Origin: Sphingomonas sp. SUN039
Lineage (GTDB): Bacteria > Pseudomonadota > Alphaproteobacteria > Sphingomonadales > Sphingomonadaceae
Length of the DNA: 64,000 bases
NCBI RefSeq assembly: GCF_024758725.1
Contig: NZ_CP096972.1
Coordinates: forward strand, 2,400,001-2,464,000
Direction: 5' to 3'
Position numbers and translations under genes: made by a program. The notes under the pieces were generated by a model. That model ran no database searches. It was not told the DNA's origin and worked only from the letters and a program-made list of their open reading frames with translations. Below are positions 1 through 7,115 of this stretch, piece after piece. Each line of letters opens with the position of its first letter. Position 1 is the first letter of the stretch.

Positions 1-476
1 CCGCCCGCCATAAAGGCCGCCGAAAGCATCGCGCGCATGCGTGCGGGAAAGACGGCGATGACGAGCGCGATGCCGACGCTGCCATAGGCGGCCTCGCCCA
101 CCCCGACGAGGATGCGCCCGATCAGCATCTGTTCGTAACTGCGCGCGACGCCGCAGAGCAGGGTCGCTAGGCTCCACAGCACCGCCATTACCGTCAGGCT
201 CTTTATCCGGCCCCAGCGGTCGGCGAGGAGCGACAGCGGAAAGGTCAGCAGCCCGACCATCAAGGCGACCGCGCCGCTGAGCGTGCCGAGCTGCGCGTCG
301 CTCAGCGCCCATTCGGCCTTGAGCAGCGGAAACACCGCATTGAGCACCTGCCGCGCCATATAGTCGGAGATCAGCAGCCCGAAGCAGAGCGCGAAAACCA
401 GCCAGGCATAGGCGACCGGACGGGCATCCCCGTCCGCCCGGTCGCCATCCCCCCCGGAGAAAAAATAGTGCGCCAT
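1..476 (-). CDS. MFS transporter, N-terminal part (runs off window edge)
   Basis: About 158 N-terminal residues of a secondary transporter are visible. A short charged N-terminus is followed by regularly spaced hydrophobic helices. The helix 2-3 loop carries an MFS signature, LADRWGRI at about residues 84-91, and a GVGEAAYG-type motif lies in helix 4. The ATG is at 476-474. The gene is the last visible member of the minus-strand operon quinone oxidoreductase, TauD dioxygenase, keto acid cleavage enzyme, transporter, and follows the previous stop by 9 bases. It probably imports the substrate or exports a product of that pathway at the inner membrane. The substrate cannot be read from this part. 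Confidence 0.85.
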   Translation of the reverse strand, partial: MAHYFFSGGDGDRADGDARPVAYAWLVFALCFGLLISDYMARQVLNAVFPLLKAEWALSDAQLGTLSGAVALMVGLLTFPLSLLADRWGRIKSLTVMAVLWSLATLLCGVARSYEQMLIGRILVGVGEAAYGSVGIALVIAVFPARMRAMLSAAFMAG

Positions 477-485
477 TTGTCGGCG

Positions 486-1541
486 CTACGCCGCGATCCT
501 GAGCCCGTCGGTCGGTCGCGCGGGCGTGCGGTTGGGCAGCCAGCCATTCTCGCGCAGCGTCTCGTCGATGCTCGAATAAAAGGTGCCGATCTTGTAGATG
601 CGCCGTGCGTCCGCGGCGGTCGCGATGGGGCGGTAGAGTTCCTCAGAAATCCGCACCATCTTCTCGATCTGCTGGACCGAGGTCGCGCGCTCGCCCTTGC
701 GGCCCCAGAGATTGTCTTCCTGCCCGACGCGGACGTGGACGCCCATCGCGATACCCATCGTACACAGCGGATAGACGTTCCGCATCAGCCCCTCGACCGT
801 GAACACCGCATTCTGCGGCAGGCGGTTGATGAATTCCATCAGGTTGCGCGGGTTGGGCCCGTCATGGCCGCCGCCGATCGCGACCCAGTTGATGACGAGC
901 GGCCCCATATAATGCCCGTTCCGCACCAGCCGTTCGACGGTTTCGAGGTCGCGTGAACAGCCGACCATGAAGTGCGTCTGGATGCCCGACGCGGTCAGCC
1001 GCTTCATGTGCTCCTTCATGAACTTCGGCCCGGCCTCGTAGTACATCTCCGTATAGGCTTCGCGATAGGCGGGCTCGTCCATGCTGGTGCCCGCGACGTC
1101 GCTGTCGCTCATGATCTCCATCACGTTCATCTGGTTGGTGTTGACCGCAAGGGTGACCTGATCGGGTGCGGGGTTCAGATCGGCGAGCATGTGGCGCGTG
1201 TCGTCGGATAGCCACAGGGCTTCCTGCCCCTCCCCCTTCGGCGCGAAGCTGATCGATCCGCCGACCTGGAGGATCATGCCGGGCACCGCGCTCCGCAGCC
1301 GGTCGAGCATCTCGTTGAAGCGGTCGAGGTCTTTCGATCCGTTGCCGTCGGGTTCGCGGACATGGACGTGGAGCACGGTTGCGCCTGCATTGTAGCAGTC
1401 GACCGCCTTTTGCACCTGCTCGGCATAGCTCAGCGGAATGTCGTCGCTGTCACGCGGAAAGAAGCTCGGCGCATAGGGCGCCACCTGGATGACCAGCGGA
1501 TCCTGCGTTTCGGGAAGCAGGCTGTCGTCGAAGAACTGCAT
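486..1541 (-). CDS. BKACE / DUF849 family beta-keto acid cleavage enzyme
   Basis: This 351-residue protein has the TIM-barrel signatures of the 3-keto-5-aminohexanoate cleavage enzyme family. These are the metal-binding HVHVREPDG motif (His58, His60), the QVGGS strand at about 92-96 and the C-terminal GVHVRVGQEDN block at about 267-277. Family members are zinc enzymes that condense a beta-keto acid with acetyl-CoA to give acetoacetate and a new acyl-CoA. Length is slightly above the usual 275-320. The gene follows the TauD gene by 18 bases in the same operon, so its keto acid substrate is probably made by the dioxygenase and oxidoreductase upstream. The exact keto acid (dehydrocarnitine-like or other) is unknown. 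Confidence 0.88.
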   Translation of the reverse strand: MQFFDDSLLPETQDPLVIQVAPYAPSFFPRDSDDIPLSYAEQVQKAVDCYNAGATVLHVHVREPDGNGSKDLDRFNEMLDRLRSAVPGMILQVGGSISFAPKGEGQEALWLSDDTRHMLADLNPAPDQVTLAVNTNQMNVMEIMSDSDVAGTSMDEPAYREAYTEMYYEAGPKFMKEHMKRLTASGIQTHFMVGCSRDLETVERLVRNGHYMGPLVINWVAIGGGHDGPNPRNLMEFINRLPQNAVFTVEGLMRNVYPLCTMGIAMGVHVRVGQEDNLWGRKGERATSVQQIEKMVRISEELYRPIATAADARRIYKIGTFYSSIDETLRENGWLPNRTPARPTDGLRIAA

Positions 1542-1559
1542 CGTTCGTCTCCTCGGGGT

Positions 1560-2408
1560 TCAATAGGGCCGGTCGCCGGTGATGCTCGCGCGCTCCATGC
1601 GGCGGATCGTCGGCGGGTAATCCATGACGGCGTAATGCTGGGTGCAGCGATTGTCCCACACGGCCACGTCGCCGGGCCGCCAGCGCCAGCGCACCTGATA
1701 TTCGGGAATTGCGGCGCGGCCGATGAGATACGCCAGCAACTGCGCACCGCCCGGCGCATAATCCTGGCCGTAGCGGACGTTGGCGCTGGTGTGGAAATTG
1801 GTGAAATGCGTCGCGAAACCGCTAACGAACAGCACCTTTTCGCCCGTTTCGGGATGCGTCCGCACGACCGGGTGCTCGGCATCGGGAAATTGCGCCTTGA
1901 GCGCATGGCGTCTGTCCTCGGGCATGCGTGCGCCGAAGGTCGCCTCGATCGAATGCCGCGCTTTCAGCGGCGCGATGGTGTCCTTCACATGCGGCGGCAA
2001 ATCGGCATAGGCCTTGGCCATATTCGCCCACATCGTGTCGCCGCCGACGTCGGGGCAGGCGACGCAGCGCAACACCGCGCCCATCGGCGGTGCATCGCGC
2101 CAGGTCGCGTCACAGTGCCATGCGTTCTCGAAATGATCGGGCGGGCTGTTTTCGTCCTTGTAGATCTGGATCAGGCCCGGATGGTCGGGATGGCTGCCGA
2201 CGACGGGATGGCCCTCGAGCGGCGCGAAACGCTCGGCAAAGGCCGCGTGATCGGCGGGCGTGATGTCCTGGTCGCGGAAGAAGAGCACCTTGTGCGCGAG
2301 GAGCGCCGCTTTCACCTCACCGAACAGCGCGTCGTCGCGGGCGGCATCGGCAAGGCCGACGCCCTGCACCTCGGCACCGATATGGCAGGTGAGGGCGGCG
2401 ACTTTCAC
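1560..2408 (-). CDS. TauD/TfdA-family Fe(II)/2-oxoglutarate dioxygenase
   Basis: A 282-residue non-heme iron dioxygenase. The facial triad is visible: WHCD (His98, Asp100) and the distal His in CTQHYAV (His258), with Arg residues at about 269-273 that would bind the 2-oxoglutarate carboxylate. Family members hydroxylate next to a heteroatom (sulfonates, aryloxyalkanoates, betaines), releasing an aldehyde or ketone. The start is taken as the GTG at 2408, which overlaps the stop of the upstream oxidoreductase (GTGA). Longer readings run back into that gene in another frame and are not credible. Partnership with the keto acid cleavage enzyme suggests an oxygenative side-chain degradation step. 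The substrate is not determinable. Confidence 0.88.
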   Translation of the reverse strand: MKVAALTCHIGAEVQGVGLADAARDDALFGEVKAALLAHKVLFFRDQDITPADHAAFAERFAPLEGHPVVGSHPDHPGLIQIYKDENSPPDHFENAWHCDATWRDAPPMGAVLRCVACPDVGGDTMWANMAKAYADLPPHVKDTIAPLKARHSIEATFGARMPEDRRHALKAQFPDAEHPVVRTHPETGEKVLFVSGFATHFTNFHTSANVRYGQDYAPGGAQLLAYLIGRAAIPEYQVRWRWRPGDVAVWDNRCTQHYAVMDYPPTIRRMERASITGDRPY

Positions 2409-3382
2409 AGCACGAATACCGAGGCACCGATAGTCTTGCCGGCTTCGAGATCGCGGTGTGCCTGCACGCAGTCTTCGAGCGCGTAACGCTGCCCGATATC
2501 GACCGTGACGCGCCCCGCCGCCAGATGATCGAACCAGAAGGCGGCGAGCTCGGCACGCTCGACCGGGTCGGCGTAATAATCGGCAAAGGCGGGCCGGGTA
2601 AAATAGACCGAACCCTGCAGCACCAGCTGCATCGCATCGACCGGCGGGAATGCCCCCGACGCGGTGCCGCACGCGACCAGCACCCCGCGCCGCCTGAGCG
2701 ACTTCAACGACCCCTCGAACGTGTCCTTCCCGACCGAGTCGAACACGGTTTGCACGCCCTCGCCGCCGGTCAGTTCCGTGACCCGCGCCGCGACATCCTC
2801 ACGCCGGTAGAAGATGATCTCGTCGCACCCATAGCTGCGCGCCTTGGCTGCTTTTTCCTCGCTCGATACCGTCCCGATGACGCGCAGGCCCATCAGCTTG
2901 GCAATCTGGATCGCGAGCAAGCCGACCCCGCCGGCCGCTGCATGCAGCAAAATCGTGTCGCCCGCCTTGAGCCTCGGATCGGTCTTGCGGAGCCAGTAGG
3001 TTGCCGACAGCCCGCGCATCGTCGATGCCGCCGCCGTCTCGAAGGCGATGTTGTCGGGGAGTTTGAACAGCGGAGCCGCAGGCATGACACGCTCGGAGCT
3101 ATAGGCTCCGAGCGGGCTGCCGTTATAGGCGACGCGATCCCCCACTGCGACGGCTGTCACGCCCTCGCCCACGGATTCGACCACGCCCGCGCCCTCGACA
3201 CCTATCGAGTTCGGTACGGGTACGGGGTAGTAGCCCGAGCGGAAATAGGTGTCGGCGAAATTGCAGCCGACCGCCGCGTGGCGGATGCGGACCTCGCCCG
3301 GCGCTGGCGTGCCGACATCGACCTGCTCGACCCTGAGCACATCGGGTCCGCCGGCCTCGTAAAATCGGACGGCTGTGGCCAT
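2405..3382 (-). CDS. NADPH:quinone oxidoreductase, zinc-independent MDR family
   Basis: A 325-residue medium-chain dehydrogenase/reductase of the quinone oxidoreductase type. It has an N-terminal GroES-like domain, the cofactor motif HAAAGGVG (about 145-152) at the start of the Rossmann fold, and no structural-zinc cysteine cluster. The ATG at 3382 is preceded by a GGAGAGGAAG-like ribosome-binding site; the frame stays open upstream to 3463 but without support. First gene of the operon that also encodes TauD, the keto acid cleavage enzyme and the MFS carrier, and divergent from the AraC regulator. It may reduce an enone or quinone intermediate. The precise substrate is unknown. Confidence 0.88.
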   Translation of the reverse strand: MATAVRFYEAGGPDVLRVEQVDVGTPAPGEVRIRHAAVGCNFADTYFRSGYYPVPVPNSIGVEGAGVVESVGEGVTAVAVGDRVAYNGSPLGAYSSERVMPAAPLFKLPDNIAFETAAASTMRGLSATYWLRKTDPRLKAGDTILLHAAAGGVGLLAIQIAKLMGLRVIGTVSSEEKAAKARSYGCDEIIFYRREDVAARVTELTGGEGVQTVFDSVGKDTFEGSLKSLRRRGVLVACGTASGAFPPVDAMQLVLQGSVYFTRPAFADYYADPVERAELAAFWFDHLAAGRVTVDIGQRYALEDCVQAHRDLEAGKTIGASVFVL

Positions 3383-3492
3383 CTCGCTTCCTCTCCAAAA
3401 CTGGCAATGACCTACCGCGCGGCGCGCTTGCAGTTTTCGCAGTTCGTGACATTCTTTTGGCATTCGGCGCCAGACGTCACAGGAGAACGGGT
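3383..3492. promoter_or_regulatory. Divergent promoter region, oxidoreductase operon / AraC regulator
   Basis: This 110-base spacer separates two divergent transcription units and must hold both promoters. A tandem GCAGTT repeat with a 9-base period (3430-3435 and 3439-3444) is a possible half-site pair for the AraC-type regulator. An AGGAGA ribosome-binding site for that regulator lies at 3481-3486. No convincing -35/-10 pair can be assigned by eye. Confidence 0.45.
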
Positions 3493-4506
3493 ATGGCCGA
3501 AGTCGTCCGCGTAGCGGCGCTGACCGGCTATTTCGATGCGATGGCGGCGCTCGGCGTCGATCCCCGCCCGCTGCTCGCCGAACAGGGGCTCACCGCCGAC
3601 CTGCTCATCAATCCCGAGCAGCTCATCCCGGCGCGGGCCACGATCCGGCTGCTCGAGCGCAGCGCCCAGGCAACGGGTTGTGTGACACTCGGCCTGCGCA
3701 TGGTCGAGGCGCGCGCGCTTGCCGACCTGGGGGCCACCAGCCTGCTGATCGCGCACCAGCCGACGCTGCGCGCCGCGCTCGCCACGCTTGCCGAGTTCAG
3801 GGCGAGGATCAATTCGACGCTGATTCTCCACCTTGAGGAAGCGGACGGCCAGGCGATCCTGCGCGAGGACTTCGCCCTGCGGCAGCCCGAGCCGTCGCGC
3901 CAGTCGTCGAACCTGGCGCTGGGCGTGCTTGCCCGGCTCTGCGGGTCGGCGCTCGCAGACAGCTGGTCGCCCCTGACCGTATGTTTTGCCCATGAAGCTC
4001 CGCCGGCCGCCGAGCTGGCGATCTTCACCCGCGTCTTTCGCTGCCGCCCCGAGTTCGACTGCGAGATGAACGGCATCGTTCTCGACGCGCGCGACCTCGA
4101 CCGGCCCAACGTCAAGGCCGACGACCAGCTCGCCCAGCACGCCCGGCGATTATTGGAGTCGGTGATGAGCCCGACGGCTCGAACCATAACCCAGGATGTG
4201 GAACAGCTGATCACGCTGCTCCTTCCCTCCGGAAAGGCGACCGTCCAGATGTGTGCCGCGTCGCTGGGCGTGACCGTCCGCACCCTCCAGCGCTCGCTCG
4301 ATGCCGAACAGATCAGCTTCACAAACCTCTTGCAACGCGCGCGGATGCAACTGGCCACGCAATATCTCGCCAATCCCCGTATGCGCGTGACCGATGTAGC
4401 CGAGCTGCTGGGCTATGGCTCGATCGGTGCCTTCACCCGTTGGCACACCAAGTCGTTCGGCGAGCCGCCGTTGCGATGGCGAAATGGAAAACGCGCTCTG
4501 ACGTAA
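3493..4506 (+). CDS. AraC-family transcriptional regulator with arabinose-binding-type N-terminal domain
   Basis: A 337-residue regulator. The N-terminal 200 residues match the layout of the AraC arabinose-binding domain family (LGVDPRPLLAEQGL start, then a mixed ligand-binding region). The C-terminal 90 residues form the double helix-turn-helix, with TVRTLQRSLDAE in the first unit and VTDVAELLGYGSIGAFTRW in the second. The ATG at 3493 is chosen because an AGGAGA site lies 7 bases upstream; an in-frame ATG at 3457 would extend it by 12 residues without such a site. Transcribed away from the BKACE/TauD operon, it is the obvious candidate activator of that operon, probably responding to its substrate. 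Confidence 0.9.
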   Translation: MAEVVRVAALTGYFDAMAALGVDPRPLLAEQGLTADLLINPEQLIPARATIRLLERSAQATGCVTLGLRMVEARALADLGATSLLIAHQPTLRAALATLAEFRARINSTLILHLEEADGQAILREDFALRQPEPSRQSSNLALGVLARLCGSALADSWSPLTVCFAHEAPPAAELAIFTRVFRCRPEFDCEMNGIVLDARDLDRPNVKADDQLAQHARRLLESVMSPTARTITQDVEQLITLLLPSGKATVQMCAASLGVTVRTLQRSLDAEQISFTNLLQRARMQLATQYLANPRMRVTDVAELLGYGSIGAFTRWHTKSFGEPPLRWRNGKRALT

Positions 4507-4629
4507 ATAAAAGGACAAGACTGCCTTCAATTTACCTCGTGAGCTGAGCACGCTCAAGGCGATGGACGGGACGCAACCGCCAACGTTGAAATAGTTCGAT
4601 AAGGCGAAATGTGTCCAACAAGGCGGCCG

Positions 4630-5343
4630 TTAGCGCCGACCGCAAATATTTCTGGCTGAGGTTGCCCGGCGCAAGTCGAACCAATCGATTTCCGACAGCT
4701 CGCCAAATGCTTTTCCGGATTTCGCGCGGTCGAGCATCGACCGACAGATCAAACTGATCGACTGTCTGCTGAGTTGGCCGCCCACGAGCCAGCGGCGGTC
4801 GATATCGTAGTCCATGGATGGGACGGAATACAGCCGACGAAAAACGTGACCGTCATTGTTGAATGTCCGCCACGCCCACAGCGCCGTCTTTACCTCTTTA
4901 CCCAGTCTGACCCTGAACATAACGGGCAAGGCTATATCGTCGGTTTCACCGGTGCTGCTGTCGTCGCATGCCACGATGTCGTGCCAATTCAACGCGACGA
5001 GTTCCGACGGACTGTAGCGCCCCTCGACAGCAAGGAGGAGCAGCGCACGATTGCGTGCGTCAGGCACCTCATGCCCCGCTTCTGTGCCTAACATAGCTGT
5101 GACGCATGCCTGGTTTGGCACGCCGTTGGATGTCAACCAGCGATGGCAATCCGCCTCTGGCCTCCGATTCGCGCGCTCCGATCGGACTTGAAGCAAATCA
5201 GCCGTCACCTGCGCTATCTTTGGCGAGGCGCACGGATCGACCTCCCCTGCCAGTCGGTGCAACTTCGAAATAGACCCGAGGCACAGATCGAAACTGCGGC
5301 CGGACACCGGGGCCAGGGCACCAATAACCGCCACTATCGTCAC
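4630..5343 (-). pseudogene. Degenerate tyrosine recombinase remnant (minus strand)
   Basis: The open frame reads like a phage or island integrase. A SAM-like core-binding segment (SKLHRLAGEVDPCASPKI at about 26-43) is followed by the catalytic-domain helix RNRALLLLAVEGRYSPSELVAL. The first catalytic Arg, expected just before SEL, is not at its usual place. The HxxR motif is replaced by FDLRR near the end, and no nucleophilic Tyr segment follows before the stop at 4632-4630. The first 18 or so residues are unrelated and antisense to the neighbouring integrase tail, so the real fragment begins near 5290. Base composition is visibly less GC-rich than the flanking genes. It is a decayed gene of horizontal origin and unlikely to be active. 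Confidence 0.6.
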
Positions 5344-5484
5344 ATTCGCCCAGAGTATCTCAAGCAGTTTATCGACGGAGTGGAGACACTTTGGAGCGAC
5401 GTCGGCAAACTGACTTCAGCGCACTTGCGATACCAGTGCGATACCAAAGTGTTCGACCCAGCACCATCGAGCCAGTCGTCGTAA
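5293..5484 (+). pseudogene. C-terminal fragment of a site-specific integrase
   Basis: About 63 codons ending at TAA 5482-5484 encode the tail of a tyrosine integrase: AGHRGQGTNNRHYRHIRPEY, with the conserved GH pair, the likely nucleophilic Tyr in RHYRH, and a family-typical extension ending HLRYQCDTKVFD. The rest of the gene is missing; sequence to the left belongs to the oppositely oriented recombinase remnant, so the two fragments meet near 5290. The fragment points at the 3' end of the tRNA-Thr gene 33 bases away, the usual place for the integrase of an element that targets a tRNA. Read as the scar of a lost genomic island. Confidence 0.6.
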
Positions 5485-5516
5485 GCTGAGAATGCTGCTT
5501 TTCTGCGGTAATCTAC

Positions 5517-5592
5517 TGGTGCCGCTTAGGTGACTCGAACACCTGACCCTCGCATTACGAATGCGATGCTCTACCGGCTGAGCTAAAGCGGC
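5517..5592 (-). tRNA. tRNA-Thr (anticodon CGT)
   Basis: A 76-nt tRNA including encoded CCA (5519-5517). The acceptor stem GCCGCTT/AAGCGGC is perfect, with D-arm AGCTCAGCCGGTAGAGC, a 5-bp anticodon stem, anticodon CGT at 5559-5557 and TTCGAGT in the T loop. It lies beside two integrase remnants, consistent with use of its 3' end as an attachment site. Confidence 0.95.
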
Positions 5593-5738
5593 TGAACCAG
5601 TGCGGCGGGCGCTTATCAGCGTCGCTGGCGCTCGGCAAGGGCATCGAAGCACCCCAATCCCTTAACGGCTTGGTAACCAAAGGCGGTGCATTCCCGGCGT
5701 CAGGATTTCTCAATGGACCAGTTTGGGGGTCGGCACCG

Positions 5739-7034
5739 ATGGACAGGCTTCAGGATTTTGCGCGGGAGACCGAGAGCGAAATCGGCACGACGGCAGACGC
5801 CGATACCGGTATCGACGCGCCGGTCGTGATCGGCACCGACGAGCGGCGCATGCATGTCCGCGCCTATAACTACTGGGTCTCGCTGCTCGATGGCCGCTCC
5901 TATCCGTCGGTCGAGGACATCGACCTCGACAATGCCACCGATTTCGGCCCGCAAAGCGTCCTGCTCGATTTCACCCATGCCGGCGAAGACCCCGCGATCG
6001 CCTGGCTCGGCGAGAAGCTGCGCGCCGAATGCGATCTGTCCGACAGCGTGGCCAGCGTCGTGTCCGAAGTACCGTCGCGCTCGCTGTTGTCGCGGCTGAC
6101 CGACCATCATCTGCAGATCATTGCCAACCGCGCGCCCATCGGCTTCGAGGCCGAATTCCAGAACGCGCGCGGTAACAACACCATGTATCGCGGGATCCTG
6201 CTGCCGTTCTCGTCGGACAACGACACGATCGATTTCATCTACGGCGTCATCAACTGGAAGGAAATCGCCGGCGAGGTCGAAGTCGATGCGATCGAGCGCG
6301 AGATGCGCGCCAGCGTTGCGACGGTGCCGTCGCGCCCGGTCGTGCCGGTCTGGGCCGATGGTCCGAGCCGCCTGGAGCAGGCTGCCAAAGATGCGGCCGC
6401 AGTCGAGGAATCCGTCGAGGAAGACATCGATGCGACGCCGCCGGGCGAAGGCGAGACGCTCGGCGACTGGCTCGCCGCCGCGCGCGCCAACGCCGATGTC
6501 GCGCTGACCGCCGATACGCGCAGCCGGGGTGCGCTGTATCGCGCCTTGTCGGGTGCCTATGATTTCGCGCTCGTGGCCGAACAGCGCGCCGACGAATATG
6601 CCGCGCTGCTGCGCGAAAGCAAAATCGGGTCGCAGGCGCGCGCGCCGATGACGCCCGTTGCCAAGCTCGTGTTCGGGGCAAGTTACGACAAGACCCGCCT
6701 GACCGAATTTGCCGCCGCGATGAGCTTTGCCCACCGCCGCGAATTGCCTGCAGGCGGTATGAAGCTGTTCCTCGAAAATTTCCCCGGCGGCCTCAAGGCC
6801 ATCGTCGCCGCCGAACGCCGCGAGCGGCGGCCCGAGGGGAAGGAAGCCAAGCCCGACACGACCCGCGAACGTGCCCGCGAACTGCCCGAGCAGGCCTATC
6901 TGACGCTGTCGGGTAACGACGAATTCGTCATCATGGTCGCCCGCCGTGTCGATGCCGACCGCGTCGCGATCATCGGCGTGGTCGGCGACGACAAGCCGCT
7001 GCTCGACCGCGCGCTTCGCCACGTTGTGGAATAA
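5739..7034 (+). CDS. PAS-domain-like protein of unknown function
   Basis: About 431 residues. The segment YNYWVSLLDGRSYPSVEDID (about residues 46-65) followed by FGPQSVLLDF is typical of a PAS-fold module seen in alphaproteobacteria. The middle (about 210-260) is acidic and Ala/Glu-rich, probably a linker. The C-terminal half has no family I recognise; it ends in a compact region with LTLSGNDEFVIMVARRV. No membrane helix, kinase or cyclase domain is seen. The ATG at 5739 follows a GGGGGT stretch; an upstream in-frame start at 5670 would add 23 residues and cannot be excluded. It precedes the glutamate dehydrogenase gene by 81 bases, and a regulatory link is possible but unproven. Confidence 0.7.
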   Translation: MDRLQDFARETESEIGTTADADTGIDAPVVIGTDERRMHVRAYNYWVSLLDGRSYPSVEDIDLDNATDFGPQSVLLDFTHAGEDPAIAWLGEKLRAECDLSDSVASVVSEVPSRSLLSRLTDHHLQIIANRAPIGFEAEFQNARGNNTMYRGILLPFSSDNDTIDFIYGVINWKEIAGEVEVDAIEREMRASVATVPSRPVVPVWADGPSRLEQAAKDAAAVEESVEEDIDATPPGEGETLGDWLAAARANADVALTADTRSRGALYRALSGAYDFALVAEQRADEYAALLRESKIGSQARAPMTPVAKLVFGASYDKTRLTEFAAAMSFAHRRELPAGGMKLFLENFPGGLKAIVAAERRERRPEGKEAKPDTTRERARELPEQAYLTLSGNDEFVIMVARRVDADRVAIIGVVGDDKPLLDRALRHVVE

Positions 7035-7091
7035 GGGCGTGGAATAAAATTACGCGAGCCTTGAGGCTGTAACCGCGCGGGCGCATAGAGG

Positions 7092-7114
7092 CGTATCGAC
7101 AAAAAAACGATACG
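7092..7114 (+). promoter_or_regulatory. Stem-loop at the glutamate dehydrogenase start codon
   Basis: CGTATCG (7092-7098) and CGATACG (7108-7114) form a perfect 7-bp stem around an A-rich 9-base loop. The stem ends one base before the ATG at 7116. There is no clear Shine-Dalgarno sequence here apart from the structure, so it may modulate translation or be a protein-binding palindrome. Confidence 0.4.
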
Positions 7115-7115
7115 G

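Noticed and set aside
2409-2672. N-terminal extension of the TauD gene
   Set aside because: The extension is an out-of-frame reading of the quinone oxidoreductase gene; the GTG at 2408 gives the family-like start.
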